Origin: Bacillota bacterium
GTDB taxonomy: Bacteria > Bacillota > UBA4882 > UBA8346
Length of the DNA stretch: 64,000 bases
NCBI GenBank assembly: GCA_023426245.1
Contig: JAFABB010000011.1
Span: forward strand, 73,813 to 137,812
Direction of reading: 5' to 3'
Under the pieces are notes generated by a model. It worked only from the letters and a program-made list of their open reading frames with translations. It did no database searches and was not told the DNA's origin. The position numbers and the translations under genes were made by a program. Below, in pieces: positions 42,642 to 52,456 of the stretch. How positions within the stretch are numbered: position 1 is the first letter of the stretch; the number at the start of each line of letters is the position of its first letter.

Positions 42642-43478
42642 ATGGGTCATTGCGGTAAAGTCGGTACTGGCGGAAATTCCGGAGCGCGCGCATTTCTAGT
42701 GACTCGTTTTACTATAGCCGTAGCAATCCTTTTTTTGTATTTCCTCGTTACCAAGGAGGGAATCCGATCGAATGCTCCGATATTGGAAAAGTATTGTGCC
42801 TGGGTGTTCTTGGAGAGGCATTTATAATATTTTATGGACCATAGGCATTCACCTGACAACCGCATCCAACGTCGCCCTAATCATTTCAACCTCGCCTCTT
42901 TTTGCACAGCTCTATATGCAGCTGATTCATAAAGAAGAAATCGGATTCAAACGTTGGATATTTACTTTCCTGTCTTTTTATGGAGTTTTCCTGATGATCA
43001 GTCAATCAACCGGTACGAATTTTAATTTCAATTTACGTTTTTTTGTAAGGAATCTGATAGTATTCGTAAGCGCTTTACTGTTTGCCGCTTATACGCTTTT
43101 TTCCAAACATTACTCAGCCATTATTCCCCGGTTAAGCTCAATGCTTTGACTATGGCTTCAGGATTGCCATTATTGATTATTTATTGCGCCTTGAATGGCT
43201 CCCGAGTCCCAGTTCAGGTTTCCTGGATCACTTCTGGTAAAATGTTTTATATCATTGTCTTGGGTACAGTGGCAGCTTATATCTGCTGGTATACAGGAAT
43301 TAAAAAAACAGGCCCGGTAAAAGTGATTCTCTTTCACTATATCGTGCCTGTTTTCAGTATGATGTTAGGGGTCCTGTTCTTACGGGAACCGATGAACCGG
43401 TTTCAGGTGTTCGGCGGCATTTTGACGCTTGGTGGTATTATTGCAGCCAAATTAAAATCATCACCTATGAGAACTTAA
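42642..43478 (+). pseudogene. EamA/DMT-family transporter, multiple frameshifts
   Basis: Pieces of one drug/metabolite transporter lie in different frames: FLVTRFTIAVAILFLYFLVTK in one, then IYNILWTIGIHLTTASNVALIISTSPLFAQ up to a stop at 43147, then MASGLPLLIIY...GPVKVILFHYIVPVFSMMLGVLFLREPMN back in the first frame. The 5' end, which should contain the first helix, is missing or degenerate. At least two frame changes are needed, so this is a decayed gene rather than one read error. Former role: export or import of small metabolites. Confidence 0.85.
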
Positions 43479-43741
43479 ATGCTTTCAATCCAAAAATATT
43501 GATGATGATCGTATTCTTCTTCCGGATTTCCCTCGCTAAACCGGTTCAGTTTGTATTCTTTTCCCTCGGAATTGGTGATAACTTTCCCGATTAATTCGCT
43601 TTTATCAATTTCCGGTATCTCCGGAATCTTACCGGACCACTTTTCTTCTAACCCCTCCGTTTCCACAAATCTCGCGCCAAATCGAACCGCGCTGTGATCG
43701 CTCTCGAGTTTGAATACATCCCGGTGAATACTGTTTGGCAT
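43475..43741 (-). CDS. Hypothetical protein
   Basis: 88 residues, acidic and hydrophilic, starting MPNSIHRDVFKLESDHSAVRF. AGGGAGAAG precedes ATG 43741 by about 5 bases. It contains PEIPEIDKSELIGKVI and a YDHHQYFWIE end. No signal peptide, membrane segment or known family. It converges with the EamA remnant, overlapping by 4 bases. Good ribosome site and even composition favour a real gene. Confidence 0.6.
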   Translation of the reverse strand: MPNSIHRDVFKLESDHSAVRFGARFVETEGLEEKWSGKIPEIPEIDKSELIGKVITNSEGKEYKLNRFSEGNPEEEYDHHQYFWIESI

Positions 43742-44030
43742 TGCTCTTCTCCCTTTCAACAATTTCTTATCATGACCAAAATCATCTCCATAACCTCATC
43801 CATAGCATCTGCGAAGTAAAAAAAAATACGCTGGAAAGAAGCGGTTGTCTTTTCCAACTGGGTCAGTTTTGGATTGAACAAGAAATTTTTTCAAGAGACC
43901 GTTGAACTCTTCATGAGTTATGCCCGGGATTCAAAAAACGGAATATTCCTTACCCTGTTCCATGGGAAGATGAAAATCCCCGGCTTTTATTCTATTGAGT
44001 TCGAAACCGGCGATATAAAGCTTTTATTGT

Positions 44031-45383
44031 TCAGTTTCTCTCGTCAACCGGAATATACTTTGAAGGCGGTACGATGCTTTTATAAGCAGGCCGAATAATT
44101 CTCCCGCAACTGGTGATCTCCTCAATCCGGTGAGCCGACCATCCGACAATCCTTGAGATCGCGAAAATCGCCGTATATAACTCCTGGGGAATGTTGAGCA
44201 TCTGATAGACAAAGCCGGAATATAAATCCACATTGGCGCAAATAGCTTTCGCATCTCCCTTTATCTCAGCCATAACATCCGGAGTAAGTCTTTCCACCGC
44301 GTCAATTAACATAAATTCATCCAATATGCCCTTCTCTTCCGCCAGTTTACGGGCACTCCGTTTCAAAAGAACCGCCCGCGGGTCGGAAAGGGTGTAAATG
44401 GCGTGGCCCATGCCGTAAATTAGACCGCTTCGGTCTCCGGCTTCCTTATTTAAAATTTTCACGAGATAAGTCCGGACTTCCTCATCCTCCTGCCAGTTGT
44501 TAACGTGAGCTTTAATGTCGCTAAACATCGAAACCACTTTGGAATTGGCGCCGCCGTGCTTGGGACCTTTTAGGGAACCAATTGCCGCGGCAATGGCTGA
44601 ATAGGTATCCGTTCCCGTTGAAGACAGCAGTCGGGAGGCGAAAGCGGAATTATTTCCCCCACCGTGTTCGGCGTGGAGTATCAGGGCAAGATCCATTAAT
44701 CTGGCTTCTGCCATCGAATAGCTTTTGGTGGGACGGATGGTCCGTAAAAAATTTTCGGCAGTCGACAGGTTTTCCTTGGGAAAATGAATGTACATACTTT
44801 CCATGTCATAATAGCGTTTTTTGACTTGAAAGGCATGCGCCACGATGATTGGAAAACGGGCTATTAACTCCATGCTTTGACGCAAAACATTTTCCAAAGA
44901 CGTATCGTCGGGATTTCCATCATAAGAATAAAGAGCCAGCGTCGCTTGAGCGAGTTTGTTCATAACATCTTTGCTGGGTGCCTTGATCAGCATATCTTCG
45001 GTAAAATTTTCCGGTAAATGCCGGAGTTCACCCAATATATCGAGAAACTCATTCAATTGGGACTTCGTCGGCAGACAGCCAAACAGCAACAGAAAGGCCA
45101 CTTCCTCAAAGCCGAACCGGTTTTCATTTTCGCAACTGGTGACGATTTCTTCGACATCAATGCCGCGGTAGGTCAATTTGCCTTCCACCGGCATCTTTTC
45201 ACCTTCGTTCAGCAAATAACCGTGAACATTTCCAATCAGGGTAACCCCCGCTACTACTCCCGTTCCATCGGAATTCCGGAGTCCCCTTTTAATCTTATCA
45301 TTATCATAACTTTGCGGATTGATTTGATTATGGGCTAAATAGAGTTGACACAAATTACGAATAAAAGCAGGATTATTTTCCAT
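44031..45383 (-). CDS. Citrate/2-methylcitrate synthase
   Basis: 450 residues. The catalytic triad is visible as His in LILHAEHGGGNNSAF, His in YGMGHAIYTLSDPRA and Asp in CANVDLYSGF. It condenses acetyl-CoA with oxaloacetate (or propionyl-CoA, if a methylcitrate enzyme). The N-terminal extension of about 70 residues is typical of clostridial-type citrate synthases. Monocistronic; no aconitase or isocitrate dehydrogenase nearby. The first 65 codons before the stop overlap a spurious reverse frame only. Confidence 0.94.
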   Translation of the reverse strand: MENNPAFIRNLCQLYLAHNQINPQSYDNDKIKRGLRNSDGTGVVAGVTLIGNVHGYLLNEGEKMPVEGKLTYRGIDVEEIVTSCENENRFGFEEVAFLLLFGCLPTKSQLNEFLDILGELRHLPENFTEDMLIKAPSKDVMNKLAQATLALYSYDGNPDDTSLENVLRQSMELIARFPIIVAHAFQVKKRYYDMESMYIHFPKENLSTAENFLRTIRPTKSYSMAEARLMDLALILHAEHGGGNNSAFASRLLSSTGTDTYSAIAAAIGSLKGPKHGGANSKVVSMFSDIKAHVNNWQEDEEVRTYLVKILNKEAGDRSGLIYGMGHAIYTLSDPRAVLLKRSARKLAEEKGILDEFMLIDAVERLTPDVMAEIKGDAKAICANVDLYSGFVYQMLNIPQELYTAIFAISRIVGWSAHRIEEITSCGRIIRPAYKSIVPPSKYIPVDERN

Positions 45384-45553
45384 TATTCTTCACCAGCCTT
45401 ATTTTTAAAATATAGTTCATTCGATTGGCAACGCTGAAATCCTTTTATATATCGTAACAAAAAAATTACTAAATAAATATCCTTATGACCAAATATTTTT
45501 ATTTTGAATATCATGGAATATCTTCCAAGTTTCCATCAGAAAGGTGGTTCACC

Positions 45554-46882
45554 ATGAACGAATCCCAAAAACACCTGCAAAACGCCTTCCGTTTCGAAAA
45601 AAACGGCTGGGTCCAGCTTCACATTGAAGGAGATCCTTATGAACGAGGTTATCAACATGGCTATTTACTGGCTCCAGAAATCGGAAGCGTTTTAGGAACC
45701 CTCAAACATATTACACTGTATAATACCGGTAAAGAATGGACTTTCTTCGTTGATGCCGCGGATCAAATATTTACTCCTCATATTGATAATGAGTTTATTG
45801 AGGAAATGTGTGGTATTGCAGATGGAGCTGTTGCTGCCGGCATTGGGACTTCTTTTGAGGAAATCCTGGCATGGAACGGTTATATGGAATTGGTTAATTA
45901 CTGGTGGCCCAAAGCCCAAAAAAAATGGGAGGATAATTCGGAGAAACAGCATTGCAGCGCCTTTATCGCTACCGGTGCAGCCACTCGGACCCATGGTATT
46001 GTGATGGCTCATAACTCATGGGATCAGTTCGTTATCGGTCAACATATGAATATCATCCTGGATATTGCGCCTTCCGAAGGCTCCCGAATGTTCATGCAGT
46101 CGGGACCGGGTTATATCGATAGTTTCACCGATTTTTTTATTACCGGAGCGGGAATCATCGGCACTGAAACCACCATTGCGGGATTCAAACATTTTAAAGA
46201 AGATGCGGCACCCGAATTTTTCAGAGTTCGTAAAGCCATGCAATATGGACAGGATATCGACAATTGGGTCAAGTTGATGGAAGAAAACAACAATGGGGGG
46301 TATGCCAACAGCTGGTTGTTGGGAGACATTAAAACGAATGAAATTGCCCGTTTCGAACAGGGGCTTAAATTTACTAATCTAAGCAAAACCAAAAATGGAT
46401 GTTATTGTGGATTCAATGCACCCGAAGATCCCCGCATCCGGAACCTGGAGTGCAGTTCCACCGGATACCTGGATATCCGTAGTACGGGCGCACGAAGAGT
46501 GCGTTGGGAAAGGCTAATGAAGGATAATTATGGTAAAATCGATACCGATATTGCCGCTGGAATGTTATCCGATCACTGCGATATATATTGGAAGTTAGCA
46601 AACCATCCCAGTATGCGCACAATTTGCGGCCATGCCGATGTGGATCCCGCCGAACTCACAGGGATGTCCGGAACACCACCTTTTCGTCCCTCCGGGGCTT
46701 TCGATGGTAAAGTGACCTGCAGTGAACTGGCCAAAGATTTTGGTTTTTGGGCCCGCTTCGGCCGAGCCTGTGGAGAGCCGTTCGACGCCGAGAAATTTTT
46801 AAACAGAAACCCCCAATGGGATTGGTTGCGTGGTTATTTAAAAGACCGGCCCACCCAGGCTTGGACTTTATTTAAGGCATAG
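45554..46882 (+). CDS. C45-type Ntn hydrolase/acyltransferase-like protein
   Basis: 442 residues. The first 120 residues include EGDPYERGYQHGYLLAPEI, and the presumed autoprocessing nucleophile is Cys in KQHCSAFIATGAATRTHGIVMAHNSWD, as in the C45 family (acyl-CoA:6-APA acyltransferase-like) and related phospholipase-B-like proteins. Such enzymes cleave themselves ahead of the Cys and then hydrolyse or transfer acyl groups on amides. No signal peptide is visible, so a cytosolic role is likely. AAGGTGG precedes ATG 45554. Substrate unknown. Confidence 0.8.
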   Translation: MNESQKHLQNAFRFEKNGWVQLHIEGDPYERGYQHGYLLAPEIGSVLGTLKHITLYNTGKEWTFFVDAADQIFTPHIDNEFIEEMCGIADGAVAAGIGTSFEEILAWNGYMELVNYWWPKAQKKWEDNSEKQHCSAFIATGAATRTHGIVMAHNSWDQFVIGQHMNIILDIAPSEGSRMFMQSGPGYIDSFTDFFITGAGIIGTETTIAGFKHFKEDAAPEFFRVRKAMQYGQDIDNWVKLMEENNNGGYANSWLLGDIKTNEIARFEQGLKFTNLSKTKNGCYCGFNAPEDPRIRNLECSSTGYLDIRSTGARRVRWERLMKDNYGKIDTDIAAGMLSDHCDIYWKLANHPSMRTICGHADVDPAELTGMSGTPPFRPSGAFDGKVTCSELAKDFGFWARFGRACGEPFDAEKFLNRNPQWDWLRGYLKDRPTQAWTLFKA

Positions 46883-47003
46883 GAGGTAGGTTTAAGGATC
46901 GTGCAATTGATCCAAATCACCGTGCCACTCCGTAAAAATAGAACAACAATTTTACCTAGGACTGATCGCGTTCAAAAATCAATGGAAGGTAATTTAAAGC
47001 CAT

Positions 47004-47633
47004 TCAAAAGTATGTTACAATCGTAACGGTAATTCCCTTTGAATTCCAAGAAGGGTTATGTTCCGTAGCCTTGAAATCCGTTTTGAAATCATGCCATTCC
47101 CATTGCCCGTTTGAAACATGCATGATTTTGTAACCGATATTCAATACGGTCTGTTCTCCGATTAGGCAACTTAATTTGGGTCCAAACTGCCACATAAAAT
47201 CATAAAAATCTCCATTGGTAGGGAAATCCTTGTTCCAAAAGATCACGGCTCCACTCATATCCAAAGAAAGTTCTATGACATCCCCTCCGCTGTAACCCAA
47301 AAAGTTCATTCCCATTAACCGCAGTCGGATCAGACCACTTGGCCCAATACCCCAAGCATCGCAGGTACTATAAACACCCCTGCGGGTCATATCTCCCCAG
47401 GCTCGGGTAACGGTTAATCCGCTATGAACCGATACAAAGTCATCGGCATAATTTACTTTTTGGAGATTGAGAGATACGGTCTTAATATCACGGTCCTTTT
47501 CGTGGAGAGGAGCGAAATATTCCAGTTCGGCCTCGGGTTGGGTATCACGGTTTTCCAGATAGCCATAAGTGTTTGCCGGAACGACGATTAATAAAATCAT
47601 TGCAGTGAATATCAGTAGACAGATTTTTCCCAT
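47004..47633 (-). CDS. PagL-like lipid A 3-O-deacylase / acyloxyacyl hydrolase
   Basis: 209 residues. A signal peptide (ICLLIFTAMILLIVVPANTYG) leads to alternating beta-strand sequence and ends with an aromatic residue (TIVTYF), as outer-membrane barrels do. The catalytic His-x-Ser-Asn motif is present in YKIMHVSNG, with NPSWNSKGITV following, as in PagL, which removes the 3-O acyl chain of lipid A. ATG 47633 is preferred with GGAG 8 bases upstream. If right, the host has a lipopolysaccharide outer membrane, unusual for Bacillota. Confidence 0.7.
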   Translation of the reverse strand: MGKICLLIFTAMILLIVVPANTYGYLENRDTQPEAELEYFAPLHEKDRDIKTVSLNLQKVNYADDFVSVHSGLTVTRAWGDMTRRGVYSTCDAWGIGPSGLIRLRLMGMNFLGYSGGDVIELSLDMSGAVIFWNKDFPTNGDFYDFMWQFGPKLSCLIGEQTVLNIGYKIMHVSNGQWEWHDFKTDFKATEHNPSWNSKGITVTIVTYF

Positions 47634-48149
47634 TGTCGGTACTCCGTTACATAAGATAATCTTTCTAGATTTTGATTTCAAAAACTGGACTCATTTTATC
47701 ACACCCATATGGTAAATTCATGTTTCATTCCCTATTGTTTACACTTTTTTAACAAGGGGGGAACCCTCATAGGGTTTGTTACGGGATTGATTCGTTGAAT
47801 GAGCGTCTCTTCTCAGTCGCAGAATTTATTCTATCATCTTCCCGGATTGCCCGAATATATCTTGATTTGAGCCTGAAATGCCGAAATATTGCTATCATGG
47901 ATTGCCTCGGACTTTGCATTGACTCCAATACCATTTGGGGAATATATAGGAGAATACCAATAACAAAGGGTTGCCGATACTACTATAAATGTTTCCAGCA
48001 ATCCAAAAAATTATAGGCACCGGGAAAACCGCAGTTTGAAATGAGCACCCTTTTCCTGGTTATTTTCCGCCCACGTCACGGATCATGGAAATAACGCCCA
48101 TCCTGTGGTTGAATTGCCGGTGTTAATATATAAAATTAATTATATTTCA
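47634..48149. other. Intergenic region between PagL-like and PL11 genes
   Basis: No convincing gene. A small hairpin AACCCT/AGGGTT lies near 47763-47777. A 73-codon plus-strand frame at 47795-48016 lacks a ribosome site and family signature. Confidence 0.45.
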
Positions 48150-48194
48150 AGTAAAATTAAAAATAAACGTGGCTAAGTTGATTCCTTAACCACG
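48150..48194 (-). terminator. Terminator of the PL11 lyase gene
   Basis: On the minus strand CGTGGTTAAG/CTTAGCCACG (one mismatch, 7-base loop; 48168-48194) is followed by a T-rich run TTTATTTTTAATTTT, about 47 bases after the lyase stop. Confidence 0.8.
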
Positions 48195-48241
48195 TCAAAA
48201 TTGTACCGTTTTTGGGATTCTTTTATCCAAGTTATTTTGAA

Positions 48242-50083
48242 TTACGGGTAATAGATGTCCGGTGTGGGTGGAGCCGACATATTGTTGCCCAGGAAAAACC
48301 CGGTATGAGGAGGCTGATTGTATGCTGTATTCTGCCAAGCAATACCCAGCCGATATATGGGATCATGCATTAAAGTGTAAATCCTCCTACTGGTGGGATT
48401 AGTTGTCGTATAAATGCGCAGATATTGATTATCGGAGGTTCTCCAAATAACTTCTTCTCTCCAGTCTCCCAAAATATCCGCTTGTAAACAAGGTGTAGCT
48501 TTAGTGCCGTTATTTGAAGAACAATTGCCGGCTGTGAGTAAAGTACTGCCGCCATACTTGTAGATAGAAGTGCCATCAAGAAGTTCACGTAATTCATCGC
48601 CATCCCACCAAATTGCAAAGTTGGTATAAGACGGTGCACTGCCGATGACCGTTCCCGTACAACTATACAAAGAAGAACCCGAAGCCCATACTTCCTCTCC
48701 CGCATAACTGGCAGTCAGGTCGGCTGCACAGGCCCGCCCGACGTCGCTTGAATTCGCATAAGTAAAGATGATTGAGCCGGTTTTTGCATCCCGGAAGGTT
48801 GCTCCGCTACCGCCTTCGTGACATTGCCACACTTCCAGCCCGGAACGGTTCGGGTTGAGATCACCGAAATGCATGGCATCTCCATGGCCTTTACCCGTTG
48901 TATAAAGGCCGGTACCATTGTCATCAATAGCGCAAGCTCCGTATATGATTTCATCTTTACCGTCTCCATCAACATCGCCAGCACTTAGGTTATGATTCCC
49001 TTGACCTGTATAAGCACTGTTTGTCCCGCCATAAATGGCGCTAAAACTCCAGCGTCTTGTCAGCGCACTATTCCGATAGTCCCAGGCAACCAACCAGGTT
49101 TGGCCTTTCGTAGTACCGCTAACGGTACCGGTATAATAACCACGGCACATTACCAGACTTGGCCTTTGACCGTCAAGATAGGCTATACATGCCAGAAAAC
49201 GGTCAACCCGGTTTCCATAGGAATCACCCCAATCACTGACAGTACCTCGCGGAGGCTGGTAACTAACATATTCCAACAATCTGCCTGAAGCACCGGAGAA
49301 TATACCGAGGTATTCCGGTCCGGAAAGTATATATCCGCTGGAATTACGGTAATCTGCCGAAGAATTTCCGAATACCGCCCCGGTTCCATCGACGGTACCG
49401 TCGGCAATTTTGCAAGCTACTTCCGCTTTGCCGTCCCCGTCCAGGTCATAGACTATAAATTGAGTGTAATGGGCGCCGGCGCGGATGTTCTTGCCTAAAT
49501 TAATCCGCCATAAACGGATACCCGTCATTTCATATGCATCAAGATATACATCGCCGGTATATCCGGACTGGGAATTATCTTTGGAATTGGATGGATCCCA
49601 TTTAACTACGATTTCGTATTGTTGGTCCCCGTCAAGGTCACCAACGCTGCAATCATTAACATTATATGTATAGGAAACTCCATCCGGAGTGGTACCGCCA
49701 CCCGGTATCTGAAGAGGAATTGAGAGATAATTTTGGTTCCAAACGCTAACTACTGTTGATTCTGTTTGCTCAGTACCGTCTACAACCGCTGTAACAGAAT
49801 ACGTCGAACTGGTAGTCCCGGCCGAATCCAGGTAGTTACTTACCGATAAACTTGAAGCAACCAAGTTTGAATTCCGATACAGGTTATATCTTACACTTGA
49901 ACTTTCAGTGCCCAGAATTCTCCAGCTGATAAAAACACCGCTACTTACCTTAACAGCAACCACGCCGCGATCCAATTTCTCCATTTGACGGCTTGTTACC
50001 GCCCGTGTTACAGTAAAATTGCTTAAAACTGATAAACATAACAATCCAATCAGGAAAGCCCAAATCTTGGGGGATTCTTTCAT
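48242..50083 (-). CDS. Rhamnogalacturonan lyase, PL11 family
   Basis: 613 residues, matching YesW/YesX in length. Signal peptide (IWAFLIGLLCLSVLSNFTVTRA). The N-terminal fibronectin-like part is followed by an eight-bladed propeller with calcium loops visible as DLDGDQQYEIVVK, DLDGDGKAEVACK and DVDGDGKDEII. The C terminus has LGDWREEVIWR, strongly conserved in the family. It cleaves the rhamnose-galacturonate backbone of pectin by beta-elimination outside the cell. The start has GGAGG upstream. Monocistronic; goes with a pectin-degrading life style. Confidence 0.94.
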   Translation of the reverse strand: MKESPKIWAFLIGLLCLSVLSNFTVTRAVTSRQMEKLDRGVVAVKVSSGVFISWRILGTESSSVRYNLYRNSNLVASSLSVSNYLDSAGTTSSTYSVTAVVDGTEQTESTVVSVWNQNYLSIPLQIPGGGTTPDGVSYTYNVNDCSVGDLDGDQQYEIVVKWDPSNSKDNSQSGYTGDVYLDAYEMTGIRLWRINLGKNIRAGAHYTQFIVYDLDGDGKAEVACKIADGTVDGTGAVFGNSSADYRNSSGYILSGPEYLGIFSGASGRLLEYVSYQPPRGTVSDWGDSYGNRVDRFLACIAYLDGQRPSLVMCRGYYTGTVSGTTKGQTWLVAWDYRNSALTRRWSFSAIYGGTNSAYTGQGNHNLSAGDVDGDGKDEIIYGACAIDDNGTGLYTTGKGHGDAMHFGDLNPNRSGLEVWQCHEGGSGATFRDAKTGSIIFTYANSSDVGRACAADLTASYAGEEVWASGSSLYSCTGTVIGSAPSYTNFAIWWDGDELRELLDGTSIYKYGGSTLLTAGNCSSNNGTKATPCLQADILGDWREEVIWRTSDNQYLRIYTTTNPTSRRIYTLMHDPIYRLGIAWQNTAYNQPPHTGFFLGNNMSAPPTPDIYYP

Positions 50084-50666
50084 TATAAACTCCTCCTTCC
50101 GATTCTGTCGTGAATTAAATGTAACGCTACCGCTAACGAAATTTGTTTTGAATTCTAATCATCACTCCCTTTTTATATTGATCTTAGGCCCTCAATTGGC
50201 CTGTTTTAGAATAGTGTTTGCTCTTAAACTCTGGCGGGAGATTTTTGTCTAATTTATATTTTACTTACCCAAGCCGCAAAACTCAAATTCAAAATTCTGT
50301 AAAATATTTACAATAATTTACAAATTTCTCGTTATAACCGATATTGCTATGCAACGCCTTAAATTTTAGCCTTTTTTCGGTTACAACTGTGAAAGCCATA
50401 ACGATAACGAAGCGGTCGTTGACCCATCAATTAAAACAGACCCGCGCATCCTCTCACTTTTGTCGGCTCCACTAAAAACAAAAATAGCTCATCATTTATT
50501 GAATACTTAGGTCAAAGTACCAACAGCCGGATTTAAATTAATTCGAAGTATTTCCTAGGTATCACGCATGACAGCCCATCAAACGGGCTGTCATAAGAAT
50601 CAATGAAAATAAAACGAGCCGAAGAATACAGCCTAAACCGGCGAAATTTTATTTTCATATTAGTGT
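50084..50666. other. Intergenic region with hairpin, upstream of PL11 and the next gene
   Basis: No gene seen. A perfect stem ATGACAGCCC/GGGCTGTCAT with a 7-base loop lies at 50568-50594, no T-run on either side. Palindromic AT-rich words (GTAAAATATTTAC, around 50307) and TGTAACGCTACCGC (50119) may be operator sites for the lyase. Confidence 0.4.
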
Positions 50667-50695
50667 TTGCGGTTTATTGCTCTCTATGATATAGT
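50667..50695 (+). promoter_or_regulatory. Promoter of the small gene at 50720
   Basis: TTGCGG (50667-50672) and TATAGT (50690-50695) with a 17-base spacer, 24 bases before the ATG. Confidence 0.55.
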
Positions 50696-50719
50696 ATAAA
50701 AGCAATAATGGAGGATAAG

Positions 50720-50965
50720 ATGATCAAAGTAGTGAACGAACAAATTGGAATGCTGGCAGCCTTTCAGATGGACGGAACCATCATGCCCCTGCTATTTTCA
50801 TGGCAAGGGCAAAAATACCGGGGCTTTGAAGTCAAAGCCACACGTACCACCCCCGAAGGACAATACGTGAAATTTTACTTTGACCTCAAATTGGAAGATA
50901 TTACCTATGAAGTCTATTTTTATACCAAGCAAGCTATTTGGGTATTAAGCAAAATCCATCAATAA
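50720..50965 (+). CDS. Small hypothetical protein (DUF6504-like?)
   Basis: 81 residues, beta-rich: MIKVVNEQIGMLAAFQMDGT then PLLFSWQGQKYRGFEVKATRTTPEGQYVKFYFDLKLEDITYEVYFYTKQAIWVLSKI. The W-QGQKYRGF and YFDL-TYEVYF pattern resembles DUF6504-type proteins, but this is a weak match. GGAGG lies 5 bases before ATG 50720. It converges on larC with a 9-base gap. Cytosolic, function unknown. Confidence 0.65.
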   Translation: MIKVVNEQIGMLAAFQMDGTIMPLLFSWQGQKYRGFEVKATRTTPEGQYVKFYFDLKLEDITYEVYFYTKQAIWVLSKIHQ

Positions 50966-50974
50966 CTCCCTGAA

Positions 50975-52270
50975 TTATTCAGATTTTGAGCTAGTCCCCG
51001 CCATGAGTTGTTTTTCCATGGTTTGATCAACTTCCCGGTAAACCTGACGAATAGGAATATGATTTTCCATCGCTGCTTTTCGGCAATCCTCATACTCAGC
51101 CTTGTATTTGACCGGTATCCCTTGATAAAAGGATTTTTTAACCCGGATATTGCCGTATTGGGTTGGTAAAGTGACGGTTTCCCGCTGCAGCATAATTTTT
51201 CCCACCTGGTATTTACGAAGTCCGATGGAAGTGGTTTCCCGGAAAAGAGTGCCCTCAACCGCCTCTGTTTTCTCCGCACTCACCAGTATGCTCAGCTTTA
51301 TGGCTGATCTTCCTTTTTTCATAATAATCGGAGTCCGGAAAACATCCAACGCTCCTGTTTCAAACAATCTTTCCTCGACATAGTTATAAAGTTCTGGATT
51401 CATATCATCAATGTTGGTTTCCAGGATATATTGGGTTTCGATCTCTTCCCCTTTAGAAGCAGCCAGGCCCAAACATACCCGCAAGACGTTAGGGACTTCC
51501 AAATCCCGGTGGCCGATTCCATATCCGATCTTGGTAACGGAAAAATTCATCTGATCGGTATATTCTTGGACATTGGAAGCCAAAATAGCCGCTCCCGTCG
51601 GTGTGGTGGTTTCAAACTGTACCAACCCCGACTTAATGGGGGCTCCCTGTAAAATTTCCATTGTGGCTGGCGCCGGAACAGGAAATAAACCATGAGCGCA
51701 CTTTACAAAACCTCCCCCAACCTGAACCGGCGAAGCCATAATTTTTTCTACACCTAAATAATCAAGAGCAATGGCGGCTCCAACCATATCAACAATGGAA
51801 TCGGTAGCGCCGACCTCATGAAAATGAACCTCTTCGATAGATTTGCCGTGAATCTTCGCTTCAGCCCGGGCTATTTTCATAAACATATCCATGCTGGATT
51901 TTTTTACTTTAGGACTCAAGCTGCTTCGATTGATGATTGTTTCAATATCATGCAAGTTACGATGATGGTGTTCGTGGTGTTGCTCAGCTTCCACAGGGCC
52001 GTGATCTTCTTGATCAAGATGATGATGTTCTGTTTCCCCGTGATTATGATGGTCGTGGCTGTGTTGGGCGGCCTTTAAAATGACATCCACTCTGGTCCCG
52101 GAAATCCCCATTTTTTGAGCCTTTTGAAGCTTGATTTCATATTCGGATGACAGCCCCAATTTGGAAAGTTCGCCGATTAAATATTGGCTATCGACACCCA
52201 AATCCACTAATGCTCCTAAATTCATATCCCCACTGATACCACAGAAGCAATCATAATATAATATTTTCAT
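50975..52270 (-). CDS. larC: Nickel-pincer cofactor biosynthesis protein LarC
   Basis: 431 residues, one uninterrupted frame. The start YYDCFCGISGDMNLGALVDLG is diagnostic for LarC. A His-rich loop (residues about 70-103, with HSHDHHNHGE and HHEHHH) suits nickel handling. VHFHEVGATDSIVDMVGAA and FETTTPTGAAIL follow. LarC inserts nickel into the pyridinium dithiocarboxylate nucleotide that activates lactate racemase and related epimerases. In some lactobacilli the gene is split by a programmed frameshift; here it is fused. LarA, LarB and LarE are not in the window. Confidence 0.96.
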   Translation of the reverse strand: MKILYYDCFCGISGDMNLGALVDLGVDSQYLIGELSKLGLSSEYEIKLQKAQKMGISGTRVDVILKAAQHSHDHHNHGETEHHHLDQEDHGPVEAEQHHEHHHRNLHDIETIINRSSLSPKVKKSSMDMFMKIARAEAKIHGKSIEEVHFHEVGATDSIVDMVGAAIALDYLGVEKIMASPVQVGGGFVKCAHGLFPVPAPATMEILQGAPIKSGLVQFETTTPTGAAILASNVQEYTDQMNFSVTKIGYGIGHRDLEVPNVLRVCLGLAASKGEEIETQYILETNIDDMNPELYNYVEERLFETGALDVFRTPIIMKKGRSAIKLSILVSAEKTEAVEGTLFRETTSIGLRKYQVGKIMLQRETVTLPTQYGNIRVKKSFYQGIPVKYKAEYEDCRKAAMENHIPIRQVYREVDQTMEKQLMAGTSSKSE

Positions 52271-52349
52271 CGTTGTTTTCTCCCTATACCCGTTTGTCTA
52301 TCCAAATCTTCCCGCTTAAATTAGCTATGTTTCTTCAAGTTCCTGCTTT

Positions 52350-52389
52350 AAAAAAGGCATATTGATGTAGGAATGCTTTCAATATGCCT
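52350..52389 (-). terminator. Terminator of the aldo/keto reductase gene
   Basis: AGGCATATTGA (52355-52365) pairs perfectly with TCAATATGCCT (52379-52389), 13-base loop, followed on the minus strand by six T. It separates the reductase gene from larC. Confidence 0.85.
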
Positions 52390-52456
52390 CGAATACTAAA
52401 AATAGTTTACTCTTCTCGTAATGAATATACTGCAAAAAATTTTTGTGAATCTCCAT

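Noticed and set aside
43874..44098. 74-codon plus-strand frame overlapping the end of citrate synthase
   Set aside because: Its 3' third lies inside a well-supported gene on the other strand and there is no ribosome site.
47795..48016. 73-codon plus-strand frame between PagL-like and PL11 genes
   Set aside because: No ribosome site and no family signature; composition looks non-coding.
50975..52270. Programmed frameshift in larC
   Set aside because: Known in some lactobacilli, but this gene is one uninterrupted frame of full length.
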